Shown here: piece after piece, positions 1-11,597 of the stretch
Layout: each line of letters begins with the position of its first letter
How positions within the stretch are numbered: position 1 is the first letter of the stretch
DNA from: Chanos chanos
Lineage: Eukaryota > Chordata > Actinopteri > Gonorynchiformes > Chanidae
Length of the DNA: 64,000 nt
Direction of reading: 5' to 3'
Assembly (NCBI RefSeq): GCF_902362185.1
Contig: NC_044498.1
Coordinates: 11,841,565-11,905,564, forward strand
Position numbers and translations under genes: made by a program
Notes under the pieces: generated by a model
Seen by the model: the letters and a program-made list of their open reading frames with translations, nothing else
Told to the model about the DNA's origin: nothing
The model's database searches: none

Positions 1-635
1 CTTGGTTGTATAATGCCCAGTGTTCCCACTTAACCCAAAGCGTTCTGCAGTATTAAAACATTAAAGTTGGCAAGATTTTCCGGGATTGTTGATCTGACCA
101 AATACTGCAAATGAGTTCAGCAAAAATGCACAGCTCGTGCCTGGAAAATACATTGAACCTAACATTGACGCCATTGTTTTCCCATTGTACATTTTTACTT
201 GAGTTATCAGTGTAATATCATGATTTTATTCATTTATTTTTTTTAACTGCTTTCTAATTTTACTGAATGCTAATTTTATATTAATTGATTTCCTTTTCTG
301 TAAGATGTTGAGCAATATCTCAGTTAAGGATAAAAGGATGAATCCCACTCCCTGTCCCAAAAAGACAGATCTAAACACAGAAGCACCATTCACCATCATT
401 ATTGGGCCTGTAAGATCACATTTAAAAGTGAAATTAAAGGACCCTGACCTTTGACTGTAATTTACTGACATCCTAAAACACATTTGCACCGCAAAATTTT
501 GTTTTAATTTTCTGTCTTTCTGCATTGCTAAATTAAGAAATTATTGGAATTATCATGCTGTTTTGGACAACCAGCACTTTCGCAAAATATGGTTCAAGAC
601 AAACATGAATATTGAAAGACAGCTGTTTCCATCTT
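1..635. other. No gene recognised
   Basis: AT-rich sequence. Short open frames are present but show no recognisable protein and no splice context. Confidence 0.5.
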
Positions 636-775
636 TTTATTTCATTGCTAATACAAAATGTTTTATACCCCAGATAAAAATCAGAGGTGACATCCGACTG
701 GACAAAATATTTTTTCACCGGTTGTTATTAGGCCAGACCATGTCTGCACTCTTTGCCAATAGGAGCCTGTCTGTC

Positions 776-1585
776 TTAGTAGGTGATGCGTCTGAAGGAT
801 CCTATTCTGGGGCTCATAGACCTCCAGTGATAATACTGCCTATATTCACCGGGACCCAACAGGTACTGACGGCCCCTGAAACTAGGATGTTCATAGAACA
901 GCCAATAGCCATCCATGATGTTGCAGGAATAGATGTCAGAGAAACGGCAGCGGTCGTACACTGAAGGGCAGTCCTCAGTGAACTCAATCATCTGACCTCT
1001 GAAGTCTGATCTTTCATATATCCGCATTCTATAGGAGCCTTGGTGCTGGAAGAGAAAAAAAAAAAAAACAGAGAGAAAATGTTAATTTTTGTAAGATCAT
1101 TTACAGTCAGATCAGTTTTTGACATCAGTTGATCGTAACCAACCTGAGGGATCATGTGACAGGACCTAATGCAGTTGTTGAAGCCCATCCAGTGTTGGAA
1201 ATGTGGATATGCTCCCTTCTGCAGGAAGTACTGGTAACCCATGTAGTTTGCTCGTTCATACAACATCCAGCAGCCACTCTCCACCTTGATGGAGTTGCAG
1301 CGGCTGAAGTGTGAGTACAGGTCAGTGCAGTCATCACTGCACTCGTATGAACGCCCCTGGTAGTCCCTGTCCTCGTAGAAGATGATCTGAAAACACACGT
1401 TTTGGGTTTTGCTCGTCAGTCGATCCACTCAAGTAAAAACAAAGAGAGAAAGAAAGAATGGGCAGACGGAGTATCATTATGGCCTTGAACCCAAACTTTA
1501 CTGGTTGTGTTTGAAAAGTTTATGTGCATTTGTCAAAGTAAAAAAAAAAGGTGCGTAGCGAAATGAACAGTCTTACCTTCCCCAT
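776..1585 (-). CDS. Gamma-crystallin, four-tryptophan type (3 exons)
   Basis: A lens structural protein of the beta/gamma-crystallin family, expected in the cytosol of fibre cells. Coding exons are 1577-1585 (MGK), 1144-1386 (81 codons, N-terminal domain) and 776-1045 (89 codons plus stop, C-terminal domain), giving 173 residues. All introns are phase 0 with GT-AG ends. Exon 2 opens [16 protein letters not shown] and exon 3 carries MRIYERSDF and [10 protein letters not shown], the paired Greek-key signatures. All four core tryptophans of gamma-crystallins are present (contexts GCWMLYE, FQHWMGF, GYWLFYE, YYHWRSM), unlike the M-type genes next door. The C-terminal domain resembles mammalian gamma A-F or gamma-S more than fish gamma-M. 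A TATA-type box lies at 1640-1647 and a polyadenylation signal (reverse strand) near 636-641. It could be a crygmx-like gene; the exact paralogue is uncertain. Confidence 0.93.
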
Positions 1586-1639
1586 AGTGATTGCCAAGTT
1601 TGGTCACTCTGCAACGTGGGCTGATGTCTACCCTTGCCC

Positions 1640-1667
1640 CTTTATATCCTCCATAGAATCAGCAGCA
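1640..1667 (-). promoter_or_regulatory. TATA-type box and Maf-like half site of first crystallin
   Basis: On the minus strand ATATAAAG (1640-1647) lies about 55 bp before the start codon. TGCTGCTGATTC (1656-1667) contains a TGCTGATT half site resembling a Maf element, and GACAATG just upstream resembles a SOX site. This promoter fits the shared cluster layout only loosely. Binding is inferred from motif shape. Confidence 0.5.
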
Positions 1668-3167
1668 TTGTCATTCAAATCAGTCGGTTTAACACGTCAG
1701 CTTTTTTTTTTTTTTTGAAGGCACAATGAACTGCTCCTATACAGAAAAGTGACCCTTGTGATCAATGGAGTGTTTCATCTAGCCGCTGTTTTTCAGGAGG
1801 TTAGGATTGCTTTTATTTTCTTTTTTTTAAACAATTTACAGCGATTTATAATTCTATCCTTAGACAGCGAGTTATCTTACTTTAAAAGGGATGTTACAGG
1901 GTTCCCATGTGAGACACTCTGTTATAACCATAATGATCCTACATCTATGATTCACAGCTTAAATCTCACATGCGCAACACCAGAGGACCCTGGTTTGTAG
2001 CCCATGGCAACACTCTGGCTACATTCATTTGGACAGGTCAATCAGCCAGGGCTGTCTTCCCCCGTCTTGCTATGTGGTGGGTGCTATTGATCAAGCAAAT
2101 GTAACAGTGGGTACGACTGAGTGAGTAGCATTCTCTTCCATTTGCTCAGTGATGCTGTGCAGTTTGCGGTGGTCAGCTTCATAAGTGTTGGATAATAAGT
2201 ATGAGGTGGAGACTCATTCAATTGTGTGTCATATGAGTAATTAAATCCTTGTCCTGTAAATCTGGAACAGTGTTAATGAAAGATGATATTTCAAGATGAC
2301 AAGACCAGTCATACAATCATCAGCATTCGTTATCTTAAGATATTACTGCATGCCTTAAACATTCCATGAAGTGAATTTCAAAAATGACGTATTTTGTTGT
2401 CTAAGGTATGTAATAAACAACACAAAAGGACTGTCAAATTGACACTGAAATGATATTTTGATTTTTGACTATGGTATACTTTATATGAATGGTTGAAAAT
2501 CACACCATTCTTAATCTACCTTCTTGCACAGCTTGCTAGAGTAACTCACCATTTAGCTGATTTTTCATCTGAGGGTTCTTTGATTGTGGTTAATTCACTA
2601 ATATCGTAGAAAGTTGTTTATTCAGATATTTAGTTTGTGCTTAGCATTACTGTCTGTGTAGACATACTGGTCTTTGTCCTTTGAATCCTGCAGTAACAAA
2701 ATTTGTCAATGAGATTCTCTGAATCTCTCTCCATACATTTATTTCCCTATATATTCCCTCCACTATCAGAAATCACTGCGTGATGTGAGCTCAAATAAAA
2801 CTAAAGACGCTGCACAAGCAGATATTGTGTCAGTGATTACTGTTCCGTGCAAGTCTCCAATGTTTGGTGGCTTGTTGTGTCCACGTATCATCATTTATCA
2901 CGATTGTTTCAGCAGTGGATTTGAACAACTGAATGTCAAGTTTCTAACAGAAAACCAAATGTTGTGTCCAGGGGGAACTCTTTTCCGTCAGTTATCTTGT
3001 CAACCATTTAAATGTTGTGAATTTTTAGTTTGTCTCCCTTTCATTCCTCTTAGGTCAGCATTGTTTTGTTTTTGGTTTTGTCTCAGTTCACGGCCTCCCT
3101 TTGTAATAGTTTCTAAAGGGTAAATATCGATGGTATGCTCTCCCATAGTTTACTCAAACAAGTGTTT

Positions 3168-3205
3168 TTATAGTATAGTATAGTATAGTATAGTATAGTA
3201 TAGTA
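3168..3205. repeat. (TATAG)n microsatellite
   Basis: About seven tandem copies of TATAG. Confidence 0.9.
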
Positions 3206-3519
3206 ACTTTAATAGTATGATGACAAAAGATTCTTTAAAAAAGATTCTTTTATTTTTGTTAAAATGTATTTATTTTGAATAATTTTACAGGGCTATAGAA
3301 TTACTGCTTAATCTGATATTGCTGCTTAATCTGATACATACATACATACACATATATATACACACATATCGGTATTGCTAACATAGTCACCTAAATTAGT
3401 GCTAATATCACCCAGTTTGACAAATATTTACCTTTAGTCCTGTACATATTTATTTAGAGCAAGATTATTTGACTCCTTTCCTACATTTCTTTTTTAAAAT
3501 CACATAGTGGCAAAGTAGT

Positions 3520-3873
3520 TGTCACGGCTGGTGGTGTGGTGCAGGACCCAAGTGCAAAGACACGATGATGTGGGTGAAAAAACGGAAGGCTTTACTTAAA
3601 ATGAAGACCAAAATACAGTGCAAAGTAATAACAAAAACCGATAACAAAAAGGTGCAGCATGACAGAGTGCTCTAAAACACAAACAACGATAGACAAAGTA
3701 CAAGGCAAACACTAGGACTTAGAGGGAGAACTAAACAGGGCAACACAGGATTGGTAGAAATTAACAAGGTAATAATTGGACAAACAGGTACAGGTGAGGG
3801 GCGGAGACAGACAGAACAGGAGCACAAAGACATGTCAAACCAAAAGTCCAAAATGGCGGTGCAGGTTGTGACA
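3520..3873. mobile_element. Short interspersed element with TGTCAC...GTGACA ends
   Basis: Inverted ends TGTCAC and GTGACA bound a 354-bp noncoding element flanked by the 5-bp direct repeat GTAGT (3515-3519 and 3874-3878). It has no coding capacity. The structure fits a MITE or a solitary terminal repeat of a retroelement; I cannot decide by eye. The intact direct repeats suggest a fairly recent insertion. Confidence 0.6.
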
Positions 3874-4030
3874 GTAGTTGCATTTTGATCATGAAAAGGG
3901 CAGCCATAAATAGGCTATACAACGAGCGGCGTGTGATTTTTAAGTTCTAATGTGACGATGGTACAGTATCCTGCAGTAGAGGCCAAATACACCGTATGTA
4001 AAGATTGCTTTGAAATGTTTAAGTTTATGT

Positions 4031-4370
4031 TTTTTTTCCTTTATTAATCCCACAAACAGGGAAATTCAACCTCTTCATTTTGACCCATCCAAAGCAGTGA
4101 ACACACAACACACACTATGATTCGTGAGCAAATGAGCACACACACACACTAGGAGGCAGTGAACACACACCCGGAGCAGTGGGCAGCCACACAACTGTAG
4201 CGCTCTGGGGGGCAGTTTTGGGGTTAAGTGCCGTGCCCAAGGGCACTTCAGCCATGAATGCTGATGGAGGGGAAAGAGCTGTTCACCCCCTCTCCCCCCG
4301 CCTACATTTCTTCCTGCCGGCCCTGGGGATTGAACCGATTCTCTGACCATTAGGCCACAGCTGCCACAGT
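4031..4370 (-). mobile_element. tRNA-derived SINE
   Basis: Read on the minus strand, the head has a tRNA-like A box (TGGCCTAATGGTCAG, 4343-4357) and B box (GGTTCAATCCC, about 4326-4336). These are followed by the body common in teleost genomes (GCCCTTGGGCAC...) and a tail ending GGGATTAATAAAGG and an A-run. The A-to-B-box spacing is shorter than normal, so an internal deletion is likely. I recognise the family type but not its database name. Confidence 0.75.
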
Positions 4371-4584
4371 ATAACAACAGACATGAAATGGAAACAAGAC
4401 ATCAAGACTACAACAGTAGGATTTCACACGAGTAACCCTACATACTGACATAGGCACTCCCCTGCTTATGAGTGAATTGTACACTACCTGTATTTTTATT
4501 TGTTTGTTTGTTTGTTTTGAAAAGCTTTCTCCTGGTCCTACGTTGCCTCACATCACATTTCTACAATTGTAGAATATACCTCTG

Positions 4585-5202
4585 CAAGTCCGTAGCCAGA
4601 GGGGGGTCGGGTGGGTCATCTGACCTTCCCACACATCGTGAAAGTTCACATTTCTATCTCTCCGGAGACTGAACGCTTTCTTACGCTGCAGCGTGGGAGA
4701 GGAGAGATTGTCAGCACGTGCACTTATACATATGCACTACAAAACTGCAGTGGACCATGATGAAGCAGTGGACATATTCTGCAAAATGTACCCAAGAAAG
4801 CTTGAAATGGACAGTGTTCTGTGTGGATAATTGACAGTTAATTTTATAACAGCAGTATAACAGTCTACGTCTCTGCAAAATGCAAAATATGGATAGGTTG
4901 TTGCAGTGACGTGGTTAATAGTTCAGGTATGTTAGTGGGTGGCTGGACGTCGTGGCTTCATTAAATGTAACGTATGAGCTGTTTATTTTTCTTTCATATC
5001 AAGTGCAAAGAATTGCATAGGCTATAACAAAATACAGGACACTTTGGCAAGATTCTGCTGCTTTGATTATAAAGCTCTCTGTTAATCTACTTCTGAAATA
5101 CATGTTTGAGTATGGTTGCATAAGAGTATCTGTGGTTGCGTGGAAAGATCCACATGGTGGAAAAAAAGACCCACCCCATCCAACAAGCTGGCTACAGCCC
5201 TG
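4585..5202. mobile_element. Candidate MITE with imperfect terminal inverted repeats
   Basis: The left end CAAGTCCGTAGCCAG and the reverse complement of the right end, CAGGGCTGTAGCCAG, match at most positions. Both are followed inside by a GGGTGGGTC-like block (near 4609-4617 and 5168-5176), about 618 bp apart. CA...TG ends and the GTAGCCAG core recall hAT-type elements of fish. Target duplications are degraded (CTCTG at both sides). No transposase is encoded. Confidence 0.45.
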
Positions 5203-5563
5203 CTCTGAGAGGCAACAGAAAGCAACGCTTTTACCAGTTGCCTCAGCCGTCGCAAAGTGGCCGTAGGGAGGGTTGGATGGTTGGGGTTGCCTGCCCTTCC
5301 CGTCATGGCCCTTCCGTGACTGCTAGCGTCAACGGGGCGGCTACACAGTTGCAGGTGAATCAAAGGAGAAAGCATGTCCATTTACACTCACTACTCTCCT
5401 TAGCCAATGAGGATGCGCATGAGGCAGTGAGGCAATGTGTACGCCTCCCCTCACCTTCCGGGACCGGAGAAATGTCGTACCATGGCACGGACTCACGGCA
5501 GTCTAGGGAACTGGTCTCTCCAAATTGTAGTGAAAGGGGAAAAGAACAAACAAACAAACAAAC

Positions 5564-5599
<36 letters not shown>

Positions 5600-5600
5600 A
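5203..5600. repeat. Unclassified GC-richer segment with (AAAC)n(AAC)n tail
   Basis: About 340 bp of GC-richer sequence, different from its AT-rich surroundings, ends in a tandem AAAC then AAC tract at 5545-5600. A simple-repeat tail at one end suggests a retroposed SINE-like copy, but I cannot identify promoter boxes. No real gene is seen, although short frames are open. Confidence 0.35.
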
Positions 5601-6340
5601 TAGAAAACCATCAGCCAGGTTTCCAGCACCGTTATAATGCATAAACTACTCCTCTTAAAATAACATACGATCTACTGCTAAATGGCAGCTGTGGTAACAC
5701 TGTGTCTTGGTGCTGCTTGGCTTAAGTGGAGCCTTCTTTATTTCTACATTATTTCAACATAGTATCTTAACATGACAAATTGTTCAAAAACATTAGCTGA
5801 CATCCATTAAAATATTAAAAAAAAAACAAAAAAAAAAACCTTAAGTGTGACTTTAAGTCTTTACCTGACAGATACCTTTTTACTCCCTTCTGAAACAATG
5901 AAAAATATTTAATATGTAATGTTTAGCTTGTCATGCTATCTTACACTGATCAAATTGTTTATTTTGTATTTCATGTTTCCAACGGTGACAACAATCTCAC
6001 ATTTCAACTTTCTATTGTTATCAAAGTTTATGATTTACCACAATACTACTTTCAGTACTTGTTTGGTGCTAACACCTTGTTCACACTGAAGAAGTAGTCT
6101 GATAAAAGTGTTCAATTTGAGTCAAATAAAACTGCACGTACACCAGTGCCTGATATCTGTATCTTACTCTGAAACTACAGGAGCTATGAGTGTAGTGAGT
6201 TGATGTAGTGATTTATTGCAGTGATTTAACTTGCAGTGCTTTTTAATTTGGTGATGTACATAATATTCCTGATGGAAAATCAGTGACATAAGAGAAAGGA
6301 TCCATGTACATTGCTTTATTAACAGTAAAGAGTTGCTACT

Positions 6341-7147
6341 TTAACAGGAATCCATGATGCGGCGAATGGAGCCAAATCTCATGGTGGGGCCCCATCCCAT
6401 GTCTCTGAAGTTCCTGTACTCTCCAGGCCTGAAGTAGTACATCCTGCCTCTGTAGTGGGGCTGCTCGTACATCAGCCAGTGACCATCCATCACGTTGCAG
6501 GAGTGGAACTCAGACATGCGGAAACGGTCCGTGAGGGAGTCACAGTCATCGGTCAGCTCGTGCATCTGGCCTCCAAAGTTGTCCCTCTCATAAAATCTCA
6601 TTCTGTAAGGTCCACGGTACTGTATGGGGGAAAACAGGTAAACTCAGGTTTGCTCTCTTACATGCAATGGTGGTAACGACCACTCTAATCTCCTCCCTCA
6701 GTGCTCAGTTTATTACTATAAACTCTGCTGTATGATAAGTTAAGGTAAATGTTCAATGTAGACTGCATATCTAATGTTATTTACAAAACTTTGATCTAGC
6801 TACTAACCGGGGGGATCATGCGGCAGGATCGGATGTAGTCACTCATTCCGAAGCGTGAGCAGTCGGAGTACTCGCCCCTCCTCACAAAGTACTGGTTTCC
6901 CATGTAGTTAGAGCGGTCGTAAAGCATGAAGCAACCGCTCTCCACCCTGCAGGAGTGGCAGCGGCTCAGGTAGGAAGACAGCTCAGCACAGTCGCTGCTG
7001 GCCTCATAGTAGCGGCCCTGGAAGTTTCTGTCCTCGTAGAAGATGATCTAAAGAATGAAACGGTTCATTAGGTCAGACAAACCACACATGTTAATTACGA
7101 TCAACACTAAAGTACGGTTGTATATAGTTCACATTTACCTTGCCCAT
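6341..7147 (-). CDS. crygm: Gamma-M crystallin (3 exons)
   Basis: A fish M-type gamma-crystallin, a refractive lens protein. Coding exons are 7139-7147 (MGK), 6808-7047 (80 codons) and 6341-6619 (92 codons plus stop), 175 residues in all, with phase-0 GT-AG introns. Exon 2 begins [16 protein letters not shown] and exon 3 has [30 protein letters not shown] and [12 protein letters not shown]. Both N-domain core tryptophans are replaced by Phe (GCFMLYD, CSRFGM), and only the GHW tryptophan of the C domain is kept, as expected for gamma-M. Exon 3 is nearly identical to that of the gene at 14329-15283 (6 of 86 residues differ from the first Met of the exon on), while exon 2 is much more diverged. 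A TATA box is at 7226-7233 and a polyadenylation signal at 6315-6320. The M subtype number cannot be assigned by eye. Confidence 0.95.
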
Positions 7148-7225
7148 GGTGAAGGTGACGATACAGAGGCTGTATCTGGTGATATTTGTCCTACGAAATG
7201 CATAGCATCATGGACTGCTCTGTCA

Positions 7226-7288
7226 CTTTTATACCTGATACGGTGTCCAAAAAACTATGGCTCCATTGTACAAAGTCCTGAGTGGGCA
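7226..7288 (-). promoter_or_regulatory. Crystallin promoter: Maf-like site, SOX-like site, TATA box
   Basis: Reading the minus strand, TGCCCACTCAGGA (7276-7288) resembles a Maf recognition element. TACAATGG (7263-7270) fits a SOX site and TATAAAAG (7226-7233) is the TATA box. CTCAGG ends 43 bp before the TATA box, and the same order and spacing recur at the neighbouring crystallins. Occupancy is inferred. Confidence 0.55.
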
Positions 7289-8007
7289 GTATAGTACCAG
7301 CCGCTGCTGTAGTCTGTGATTCAAAGCATGATCTAAAGGCTTATTATTTTCCATTGTGAATGTTCGAGAGGTGGCTTTCATTTTCCATATTGTTCCTGTG
7401 CACTGCATAAAGGGGGAAATCTCTCGAATGTATTGATACTGTATGACTAACACTATTGAAAATAAACACGACTAACGCTATTGAAAATGTCTAATTGTCT
7501 TTGGGAAAATGAAGCAAATGTTTAATAATACACTATATTATCATATTTCTGTACAGTTTTTGTCTTCTGTTGCGAGATGTTAACAAATGCAACTTTTTAT
7601 GGACGACTGATGTATGGAAAGTGCTGTGATAATATATTATATATATTTGAAATAAAATGATTTATTTTCACGATCTTTATGAAGTCATTTTCAGATTTGT
7701 CAGTGTATTTGAAATGCAGTTGTAAGGTTTGGCTTCTTGGAGAGGTGGTTGATGTACACAGCTAAACACTTTGAATTTCTTCTCTGTATGTGGGCGGCTT
7801 AACCGTTCAGATTAGTGGTATTAATCCTTGCCTGGTAAAGCATGTAATATAGAGGTGATGGTTCACATGCGGATGTGCATGAATCATGCAAAATTACCAC
7901 TAGATTTGTCAGATGAACAATACCAAGCAATGTTCAATGTTCCACTTTGGAAAATGTAATAGATGAGTAAATGAGACAATGAAGATATATGGTTTTATAC
8001 CCTGCTA

Positions 8008-8560
8008 AGTATACCGTCACAAACTGACGGAAGACTGGATACGCATGCAGGCAGTTCTTTATTGAAATAGAAAATCATAATCCAGATTGTGCTCAATAAA
8101 CATGCAAGATCTGGTACACTATAAACTGGCTACTAGCACGGCATATCAAAGTCAAGAGTAAGTTAAGGTCTACACGCTGGAAGGCTAAACGGAGAGAACA
8201 GGGTTAACAAGACTAACTGGGAACTGAGGGACTGGGCTAAACTGATGGACAGGGCTAAACTGAGGGACAGGGCTAAACTGAGGGACAGGGCTAAACTGAG
8301 GGACAGGGCTAAGCAGTGTAATTAGGAAAATGGGTGACTAGGAGCAAGAGTAACGAAGTTAACAGAACAACAAGGAAAATTAGGAAACAAGGACTGGCTC
8401 AGTACTGACAACAAGCGTAAAACTTCACAAAGGTACACAGGAAAACACAGGGGTATATATACACAGACGCAATGAGGGAACAAACTGAGCACATGTGCAC
8501 ATAATGATTGGGGAGCAAGGTGTGATTAGCCAATCAGATCCAACTTGACCTGAAAGATAT
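8008..8560. mobile_element. Probable nonautonomous repeat containing an 18-bp minisatellite
   Basis: This block starts near GTCACAAACTGACGG and carries phrases common to dispersed fish repeats (GGCAGTTCTTTATTGAAATAG). It includes about four and a half copies of an 18-bp unit GGACAGGGCTAAACTGAG at 8228-8312. Boundaries and family are uncertain, and no coding region is present. Confidence 0.4.
8228..8312. repeat. Minisatellite, 18-bp unit
   Basis: Tandem copies of GGACAGGGCTAAACTGAG, the first two slightly diverged (GGACTGGG, ACTGATGG) and the later ones perfect. This points to recent expansion at one end. Confidence 0.85.
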
Positions 8561-8585
8561 AGAATCATATGTACAATATACTGTA

Positions 8586-8586
8586 T

Positions 8587-8617
<31 letters not shown>
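8586..8617. repeat. (GATA)n microsatellite
   Basis: About eight tandem GATA units beside the dispersed repeat at 8008-8560. Confidence 0.9.
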
Positions 8618-10224
8618 CTTACACACACACATTATACAGCTTATAAAAGTACATTATACAGCTTATAAAATATTAAGTGTAAGTAAAATATATTACTCCT
8701 GAAGAGCTTTTGAGCAGAAAGCCTTTGTGCGGTTCAAATCAGTGTGTTAAACAATGCCTCTCTTCTCTGTTGTTTGTTCAATAAAAAAAGCAATATTTTG
8801 TGATGAGTTTATAGCCTTCAGATAATAGCCTGGTTTTTGGAGGTCGTGGTGAATATGTCGTCGCCAATCGTCTGTCTTCTCTGTGTCGGTCTTTGACTCT
8901 GGGCGGTGATGAATTTTGCACAGAAATAAAATAAATAAAAAAATAAAAAAATACATAAACATCTTTTAGGACATTGGTAACTATATCTTGGGACCCTATA
9001 AATGAAATAATGTCAGTGATCGAAATCGTGGAATCTAAACACAAAAATGGAAACAGAACAGCATGTACACATGAAACAGATTGGATATATTGATATGTGG
9101 AAGAACTGTGACTGATACTGCACATAATGATCATAAATGCACAGAGGGAGGGGTGTGCAGGAGAATGAATGACATTTGGTTTTTGGAGTAAATGAAGTCT
9201 TCTCGTGGAAGGTTTCATGAACTCACGGACTTCTCACAGTCAGAAGAGCAACCTACTGCTTTCAATGAACAACGTGAATGGAGATGTTTTCTTTCTTTCT
9301 TTCATAAGCTCAGGTAATTTGCCTTGTGACATTAGATATATCTAGTAAAATTCGGGATCAGTGAAGGGCAATGTATTGACGAACATGAACTTTGTTTCAT
9401 GCGTACCTTACAGGCTCCCCTATCATCAAGAGAGATCATCGAGGAAATTGATCTATGATGCATGCACTACGATATTTAACTAAACCACAAACTCCTTTTG
9501 CATTTCTATATGATACTCATGGTTGTCTTCTAACAATTGCAGATATTTGTATATGCAACAGAGAGCACTGTAGTATTTCTGACATGAGTGGAGGCTTCCT
9601 AGTTTAGAGCCTCCATGCATAAGTTAGATGCATTGAGGCGCATGAAAGTGCTTTCTCTAAAAACAAAATGAACGGTTTTAGTGCATTACGATCTTTTGAT
9701 GATTTTCAACTGATTCAACTTGCTTTAGGGAAAAGTGTAAGTTTGTGTGCGATTCCACTCAGACCTTTGTATGTGTGTGTGTGTGTGTCTGTGTTTAGGA
9801 AATTACATGATGATTTGATTGAGACATCCTGGAACTCCTGTGCAGAATATTGCACAGTGTTCTGTTTCTGTTGGCACAACCAACTCTTTGGGGCTACAGT
9901 GCTAAAATAAACATATTAAATTTGCATATTGATATTAGTTTAGGTAGACCTTAAGTGACAACTGGGATACTTCACTTTAACTTCAGTTCACTTTCAGCTG
10001 ATAAAGAAGTTCAACCCACGGATATATTTCATGGGTATAATGCCACACAATTCTGAAAAATGAGCTTCAGGTGATATTCAAAATAAGAATATTGCCTCTG
10101 GAAAGGGTTAATTATAACATAACCATTAAAAACAGTAAAGGCATCTAATTCAAAATAAGATATGGACCACCGCAAGGTATATTGATCAAATTCTTTATTT
10201 TATATCCTTTAAAATTTTGTGGAT

Positions 10225-11193
10225 TTAGCAGGAATCCATGAATCTCCTGATAGAGCCGAATCTTAAGTTATCATATCCCATGTCTCTGAAGCTCCTGTAC
10301 TCTCCAGGCCACAAGTATATCACCCTGCCTTTGTAGTGGGGCTGCTCGTACATCAGCCAGTAACCATCCATCACGTGACAGGACTGGATGTCAGACATGT
10401 GGAAGCGATCCTGGATGGAGTCGCAGTCATCCATCAGCTCATTCATCTGGCCTCCAAAGTTCTCCCTCTCATAGATCCTCACTCTATAGGTTCCTTTGTA
10501 CTGTAAATAGGGTAACAATTAAAAAAAAAAAAGAAAGGAAAAAAAGGTGTGTCAGAAACATGCTATTTTTCTTAAATCTTAAGATTAAATGATTATTTGT
10601 GATTATTCATGACATGCTGAACCTGTCTTAGATTGACCTTTCTTGAAAATGACACTTTAACACATTAACTTTTGTAACAGTGAACAAATCACCGTCAAAG
10701 CATTTTTGATATATATTTCAATGTCCCTCCCCATGCTATAAAGACATTAGAAATGTGTATAGATAAAATCTGGCCTCACTTGCTGCACAAATTGGAACAG
10801 TCATTGCTCTGAATGTACTGCAGACTTACAAAACCCGTATGAGAGATCCACTCTCAACAAATAAAGCTATGCTTGATCTCTTGGTGATGGTAATGACTAA
10901 ATACTGTAGAGAGAACATACCGCTGGGATCATACGGCATGACCTAATACAGTCACTGAAACCCATCATGTGCTGATACTCAGGATACTCTCCTCTCCTAA
11001 GGAGGTACTGGTGGCCAGTGTAGTTGGGACGATCATAAACCACAAACACGCCGCTCTCCACTCTGATGGAGTTGCAGCGGTTCAGGAAGGAATTCAGCTC
11101 GGCACAGTCGCTGTTGCACTCATAGGAGCGACCCTGGAAATCACGGTCCTCATAAAAGATGATCTGATAAAGAGAATGAGGACAAAAAGAAAA

Positions 11194-11232
<39 letters not shown>

Positions 11233-11485
11233 CATGAACCATTCATCAGTTATAGGCTAAATGCAACTACCAGTCTCACCATTCCTCCAATATAATATTT
11301 ACAATGAGGATTAATTTCAAATGGAGTTACATGGATGGCAAAACCAAAATAATTAAAACTCTACCAAAGGAATAAAACTGATGGAAATAACTGCATGTTA
11401 TCTGTTTCCTGATATTGATCGGCACACTTGGAAATATCACTTCAAAAATAATGTTTTAACAATGTACTGTTACCTTCCCACTCAT
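10225..11485 (-). CDS. crygm: Gamma-M crystallin, diverged member (3 exons)
   Basis: An M-type gamma-crystallin lens protein. Coding exons are 11474-11485 (MSGK), 10921-11163 (81 codons) and 10225-10500 (91 codons plus stop), giving 176 residues, with phase-0 introns. Exon 2 starts [16 protein letters not shown]. Exon 3 carries [16 protein letters not shown] and [14 protein letters not shown]. The N-domain tryptophan positions are Phe (GVFVVYD) and Met (QHMMGF); the C domain keeps one core Trp and has an extra one in YLWPGEY. The exon-2 length of 81 codons and the PEYQHMMGF segment are closer to the gamma-S-like genes than to the other M genes here, so it may represent an early branch such as M7, though I cannot confirm that. 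A polyadenylation signal (10194-10199) and a CATAAAAG TATA-type box (11532-11539) frame the gene. Confidence 0.93.
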
Positions 11486-11531
11486 GGCTGCAGTAATTGG
11501 ATTTGTGCTGTTCTCTTCACTGTCCTGCTGC

Positions 11532-11597
11532 CTTTTATGCCCAATGTGGCCATCAGAGGATCGACAGCCCAATTGTATAAAATCCTTAGTCAGCTGA
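11532..11597 (-). promoter_or_regulatory. Crystallin promoter: Maf-like site, SOX-like site, TATA-like box
   Basis: On the minus strand TCAGCTGACTAAGG (11584-11597) resembles a Maf half site. ATACAATT (11571-11578) is SOX-like and CATAAAAG (11532-11539) serves as the TATA box. The AAGG end lies 44 bp upstream of the TATA box, matching the neighbouring genes. Confidence 0.5.

Larger units (their letters stand above)
1668..6314. other. Intergenic, repeat-bearing
   Basis: The space between the first two crystallins. It holds the TATAG microsatellite, the TGTCAC-ended element, a SINE, a MITE candidate and a retroposon-like segment. I see no crystallin exon remains and no other gene. Confidence 0.6.
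7289..10193. other. Intergenic
   Basis: AT-rich, with the dispersed repeat at 8008-8560, the GATA tract and a short GT tract near 9773-9788. No gene seen. Confidence 0.6.

Noticed and set aside
5063-5637. Overlapping frames of up to 155 codons ending in an Asn/Thr/Gln run.
   Set aside because: They run into the AAAC/AAC tract and span the edge of a MITE candidate; no domain is recognisable.
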